Below, one piece after another: positions 60,714 to 64,000 of a stretch of DNA of 64,000 nt. The stretch's first letter is position 1. Each line of letters begins with the position of its first letter. The position numbers were made by a program, and so were the translations under genes. The notes under the pieces were generated by a model that was given only the letters and a program-made list of their open reading frames with translations, did not search any database and was not told the origin of the DNA. The stretch is taken from the NCBI GenBank assembly GCA_030620095.1, contig JAUTXW010000107.1, forward strand, positions 868,001 to 932,000, written 5' to 3'. The DNA is from Kuschelorhynchus macadamiae. Lineage: Eukaryota > Arthropoda > Insecta > Coleoptera > Curculionidae.

Positions 60714-62515
60714 CAGGGTTATGATAAATTAAGAAATAAATTCATTATCTTGGAAATTAAAAAGGTAATAGAAAAACGCTCGAACCCGTCGATTTTTATT
60801 TTTACGCATATTTAGAAATTATTTTAAACTATACAGGGTCACTCACAAAAGTTGTACACCTGTCATCTTTGATTTTTTCAATACAACGCCTTATTTCTTT
60901 CTGCTCATTTGAATTCTCTATGAAATTCTAGACATTTTTGGTATAACATAACCTATACTGAAAATCAACATTTATCGAAATATGTTTACCTAAATAAAAC
61001 ATAAAACACATATCAGGAAATTAATTAAGAAAACTACTTTATTAAATTTTGAAAATGTCCACCATTTCCAGCTCTACAATGCCCTAGACGATGGAAAAAC
61101 TCTTGTTGCACATTAATAACTGTATCACATTGAATATTTCTTATAACAGTTCGAATACGATCCTTAAGAATTTCAATAGTATGTGGCTTATTTTTATACA
61201 CTTCGTTTTTCACATTCCCCCAAAGAAAAAAGTCTAACTGGCTTAAGTCCGGCGATCTTGCCGGCCACTCTATTGTCCCACGTCGCCCAATCCATCGTCT
61301 CGGAAAGGTTTCATTTAAGTATCTCCTGACATCAGCTGCAAAATGGGTTGGTGCCCCATCCTGTTGATACCATAACTTCACCATTCACTGGGAAGATCCG
61401 GATCGTTTACATTAGGTTGTAGTCCAAAAATTGAAGATACAGTTTCCCCGTTAGTGAGGAATCAAAGAAATATGGACCTATAACTTGATTGCCTACAATA
61501 CCTGCCCATACATTAACACTTTGACGCTACTGTGTATGACTTTCCCTGTACCAGTTAGGATTTTCTTGTGCCCAGTGTCTACAATTTTGTTTATTTACTT
61601 CTCCATTGAGACAAAATGTTGCCTCATCTGTAAAACAAATTCTTTTGACAAATAATGGATCATGATTACACATGTTGGTCATAATTTCGCAAAACTCGTT
61701 TCTGCGATCTGAATCATCATTTATTAATTCTTGAACGAATTTCACTTTATAGGGATAAAAATTTTCTTTTTTCAAAAATTTGGAAACTGTTGTTTGATGT
61801 ATATCATTATCATAGGCTGCGTCAGTAGTTGAGGAATGTGGATTATCTTGAAAAGTTAAGAGAACGTCTAGTTTCTTTTCATCTGAGATCCTACGGCGAC
61901 CTTTTCCAAAGCGGTCCGTAACTCTACCAGTATCCGTCCATTTCCTTTCTATTTTGCTCACTGCAGACTGAGTAATAGGTTGCCTATGAGGATATCTGTT
62001 GTTAAACAGCTGACAAACTTCTTTTTGTGTCCTAGTCTTATCACCAGTACCAAGCATTATTAGAATTTCAATTCTTTCTTTCTCTGTTAAACGCATAGTC
62101 AATATTTAAAATCAAAATGGCAGATCGTAAATAAATTATATGACTTGTCAACACAGTGACAGTGACAAAGTCATTTTTCTTTGGGATTACGCGACAGACA
62201 TAGGTAGGGTATATAAATGTCCGATAGGTTATTAAATACACAGGTTTTGTTTAGATAAGAACTGTTGATTTTTAGTATAGGTTATGTTATACCAAAAATT
62301 TCTAGAATTTCATAGAGAATTCAAATCAGCGGAAAAAAATAAGGTATTGTATTGAAAAAATCAAAGATGACAGTTGTACAACTTTTGTGAGTATAGTTTA
62401 AAATAATTTCTAAATATGCGTAAAAATAAATCTAAATGGACGGGTTCGAGCGTTTTTCTATTACCTTTTTAATTTCCAAGATAATGAATTTATTCCTTAA
62501 TTTATCATAACCCTG
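60714..62515 (-). mobile_element. E9: compact mariner-like element in hAT-D
   Basis: The ends CAGGGTTATGATAAATTAAG and complement are flanked by TA (60712-60713, 62516-62517). The arms are about 265 bp (60714-60980, 62263-62515), much shorter than in E1-E8. An internal ACAGGGTCACTC word occurs near 60833. Total 1802 bp. Confidence 0.94.
61034..62102 (-). pseudogene. E9 transposase (DD41D), near-complete
   Basis: It starts at about 62096 (MRLTEKERIEILIM), with an HTH region and a KGRRRISDEKK basic patch, then FYPYKVKFVQEL and FTDEATFCL (first Asp). A TAG lies at 61527-61529 and a frameshift near 61410-61440. After it come YQQDGAPTHFAADV (second Asp), RWIGRRGTIEWPARSPDLSQLDFFLWG (third Asp, 41 residues later) and the C-terminus GGHFQNLIK. 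Two lesions only; all catalytic residues are present. Confidence 0.9.
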
Positions 62516-62925
62516 TATACATGTAATAATTAATAATTATTGTAGGTCGTAGTACTCGTTGTTCTTACCTTTATTATTACTGTTTGGTTTAGGGGTTATC
62601 ATTTTTTTGTTCTGAGTCTTACTTTTAAAAAATGTTTCTGATGAAACCTAAAACATATTATTTTTCTAGCTTTTATGACATCATTATCAATTTTTTTAAT
62701 AATAAATTACAATAATTAGAGATATTGTTAGTAGTTTATTTCTTAGCTTATTCTAATAGCCTTTTTTCACCTATTGAAAATAAATATAAACACAAGAATC
62801 GGCTTTTAATATACAAAAAAAATTATACGTTTAAGCATGTAGAAAATTAGTTGGTGCAAAAAATTAATTTTCTACGTGTAGAAAATATGGTAGAATATTC
62901 AAAATTTTCTACTTACCCAACCCTG
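62516..62925. other. Right end of hAT-D
   Basis: Non-coding AT-rich sequence with GTAGAAAATT-type repeats near the terminus. No gene. Confidence 0.7.
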
Positions 62926-63044
62926 CTCACAAGTTAATCTTAGAGGTAGAAAATGTAGCCCAATTAGATGCTTATCAACAATTTCTATCCAAACGTTAAC
63001 AGAAAACTGATATTGATGTCTAGATTGAAACCATTGAGAAAAAA

Positions 63045-63488
63045 TCATTCTCGGTTCGAAATATCTTGGTAAGAGAGCTGTAACTCTCTGTATATGGCAA
63101 TAACTGTTGTTCTTTTAATATCTTCTATACAGTTGATGCAATCAGTATTTAATTCCCCTGCAATTTTCCTGGTACTGGTCTCAGGTTGCGCTTCAATAAC
63201 ATTTAGGACAGCGACTTCTAATTCGAGTGTTCGAACTTCGCGGTGTCGGCCAGTATCAAAAATTCTTTTTTCGAAAATTCCAGATTCATGTAGCTTTTGA
63301 TGAAGCCTGGTAAACGTGCAGTGATGAGGAGGTCTACGATTAGGATACCCTTGTGTATAAAGACGACCAGTTTCCAAAGAATTTCCGTTTGCACCCCCGT
63401 ATATAAAATGCATATCTACCATTTCTGCATTCGTGAAATTAACCACTATTGTTCTATTGATGTAATTAAAGCTCTTATTACTGCACAA
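63045..63488 (-). pseudogene. E8 transposase, N-terminal part
   Basis: The minus frame holds NFTNAEMVDMHFIYGGANGN, PNRRPPHHCTFTRLHQKL and EAQPETSTRKIAGEL, the usual DNA-binding N-terminus. It ends at REL-type sequence and a stop. The segment with HPY and the first catalytic Asp (WTDE) is missing. The next recognisable piece, FSVNVW and LPLRLTCE, lies at 62934-63030 in another frame, up to the hAT-D boundary. E8 was therefore probably already defective. Confidence 0.8.
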
Positions 63489-64000
63489 TTAAACAGATCA
63501 GATAACAAATTTTTGATTAAATTAATCGTAAAATACTGTATTTAAAGTAACTGAGCAATGTCAAATAAAGCAATATTGGAAACGCATTAAAAATGACAGG
63601 CCTACTAGATTTTTGTTCTAAAAAATTTCCCCGTCCCGACATGTAATGATTTACATTTTATTTTTTAATTTCAAATCGGTAAGTTTTATGAAAAAAATAC
63701 AGGAGATGAAAAAGTTTAATTTAACTCCCTAGCTTTTTAGCTTGTTATTTAGCAAAATGATCATTCCTGCATAGCCAGTTTTGCTTAACAAAACTCCAAA
63801 AATTCCGAAATAACTTTTAAACGGTACATCTGACGAGAAAAATGCAGGAGGTAATTTTTATGTAAAAACGTCTAGGCTATCCAAAACAAATATGTCACTG
63901 GCGTGCCATTTTTTTCTTCAAAAATATGCAATGCAAATCCCGTTCGGACGCCACTGGTAGAAATTAAAAAAAAATGTTGTACACCAGAAAATGTGTCTTG

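Larger units (their letters stand above)
49342..62925 (+). mobile_element. hAT-D: 13.6-kb hAT element swollen by nested insertions
   Basis: The termini CAGGGTTGGGTAA (left) and its complement (right, ending 62925) are flanked by the 8-bp duplication CTCACAAG (49334-49341, 62926-62933), diagnostic for hAT. Both ends continue into GTAGAAAATT-type subterminal repeats. Inside are hAT-A, hAT-B, a LINE and E9. Without them about 4-5 kb remains, including a broken transposase gene (55132-60613). Confidence 0.93.
45195..64000 (-). mobile_element. E8: outer mariner-like element, split by nested insertions
   Basis: The left end is TATA followed by CAGGGTGTCTCAAAAC at 45195. The right arm is still running at the window end, where 63600-64000 is the inverted counterpart of 45390-45546 plus 48230-48660. 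E8 has two major insertions: E7 in the left arm and hAT-D in the transposase gene. Its own sequence is therefore 45195-45546, 48229-49341 and 62926 onward. Both arms carry the CAGTGGCGT module. Confidence 0.85.

Overview
This window is eukaryotic, AT-rich and intron-dominated, and most probably comes from an insect or other arthropod with a large, transposon-loaded genome. The evidence is GT-AG introns of 10 kb and more, Tc1/mariner relatives of the DD41D type with CAGGGTGTCCC-like ends at TA targets, hAT elements with 8-bp target duplications, Penelope-like sequence, and Jockey/CR1-type LINEs. I see no prokaryotic feature.

One host gene runs through the first 45 kb on the + strand. Six internal coding exons (5880-6053, 15537-15997, 17867-18350, 29936-30181, 30362-30956, 44683-45176) have canonical splice sites, and their reading phases match at all five junctions (1, 0, 1, 1, 2). 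They add up to 2454 nt (818 codons) of low-complexity, Ser/Arg/Lys/Pro-rich sequence. I do not recognise the protein. Its first and last exons lie outside the window.

Everything else is mobile DNA in the introns. (1) 320-1614: a dead Penelope-like element. (2) Nine related DD41D/DD40D mariner-like elements with terminal inverted repeats of about 250-860 bp: E1 1706-4582, E2 8216-11038 (the only one with an uninterrupted transposase), E3 12280-15397, E4 22861-25594, E5 27207-29819, E6 31729-35030, E7 45547-48228, E8 45195 to beyond the window end, and E9 60714-62515. Further broken copies lie at 4630-5270 and 11403-12215. E1 and E3 sit inside (TA)n tracts, and E2 has one on its right. (3) A DD82E (Sailor-type) transposase at 31656-36479, split by E6. 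(4) Three LINEs: a tandemly duplicated one (18903-21966), a nearly complete one with a full-length ORF2 (37141 to about 42185), and one inside a hAT element (55381 to about 58880). (5) A 1468-bp LTR-like insertion (42672-44139) and an unclassified repeat R.

From 45195 to the end is a deep nest. E8 carries E7 in its left arm and is cut inside its transposase gene by a 13.6-kb hAT element (hAT-D, 49342-62925). hAT-D itself contains two further hAT elements (hAT-A 49407-51077, hAT-B 51338-54973), a LINE and E9. Target duplications (TA or 8 bp) can be read for every DNA element in the nest, so the insertion order is legible. The most unusual items are the DD82E element, the transposase genes with GT-AG introns, the E5 arms that swallow the 5' end of its own gene, the 195-bp triplication spanning a splice donor in hAT-B, and hammerhead-like Penelope motifs.
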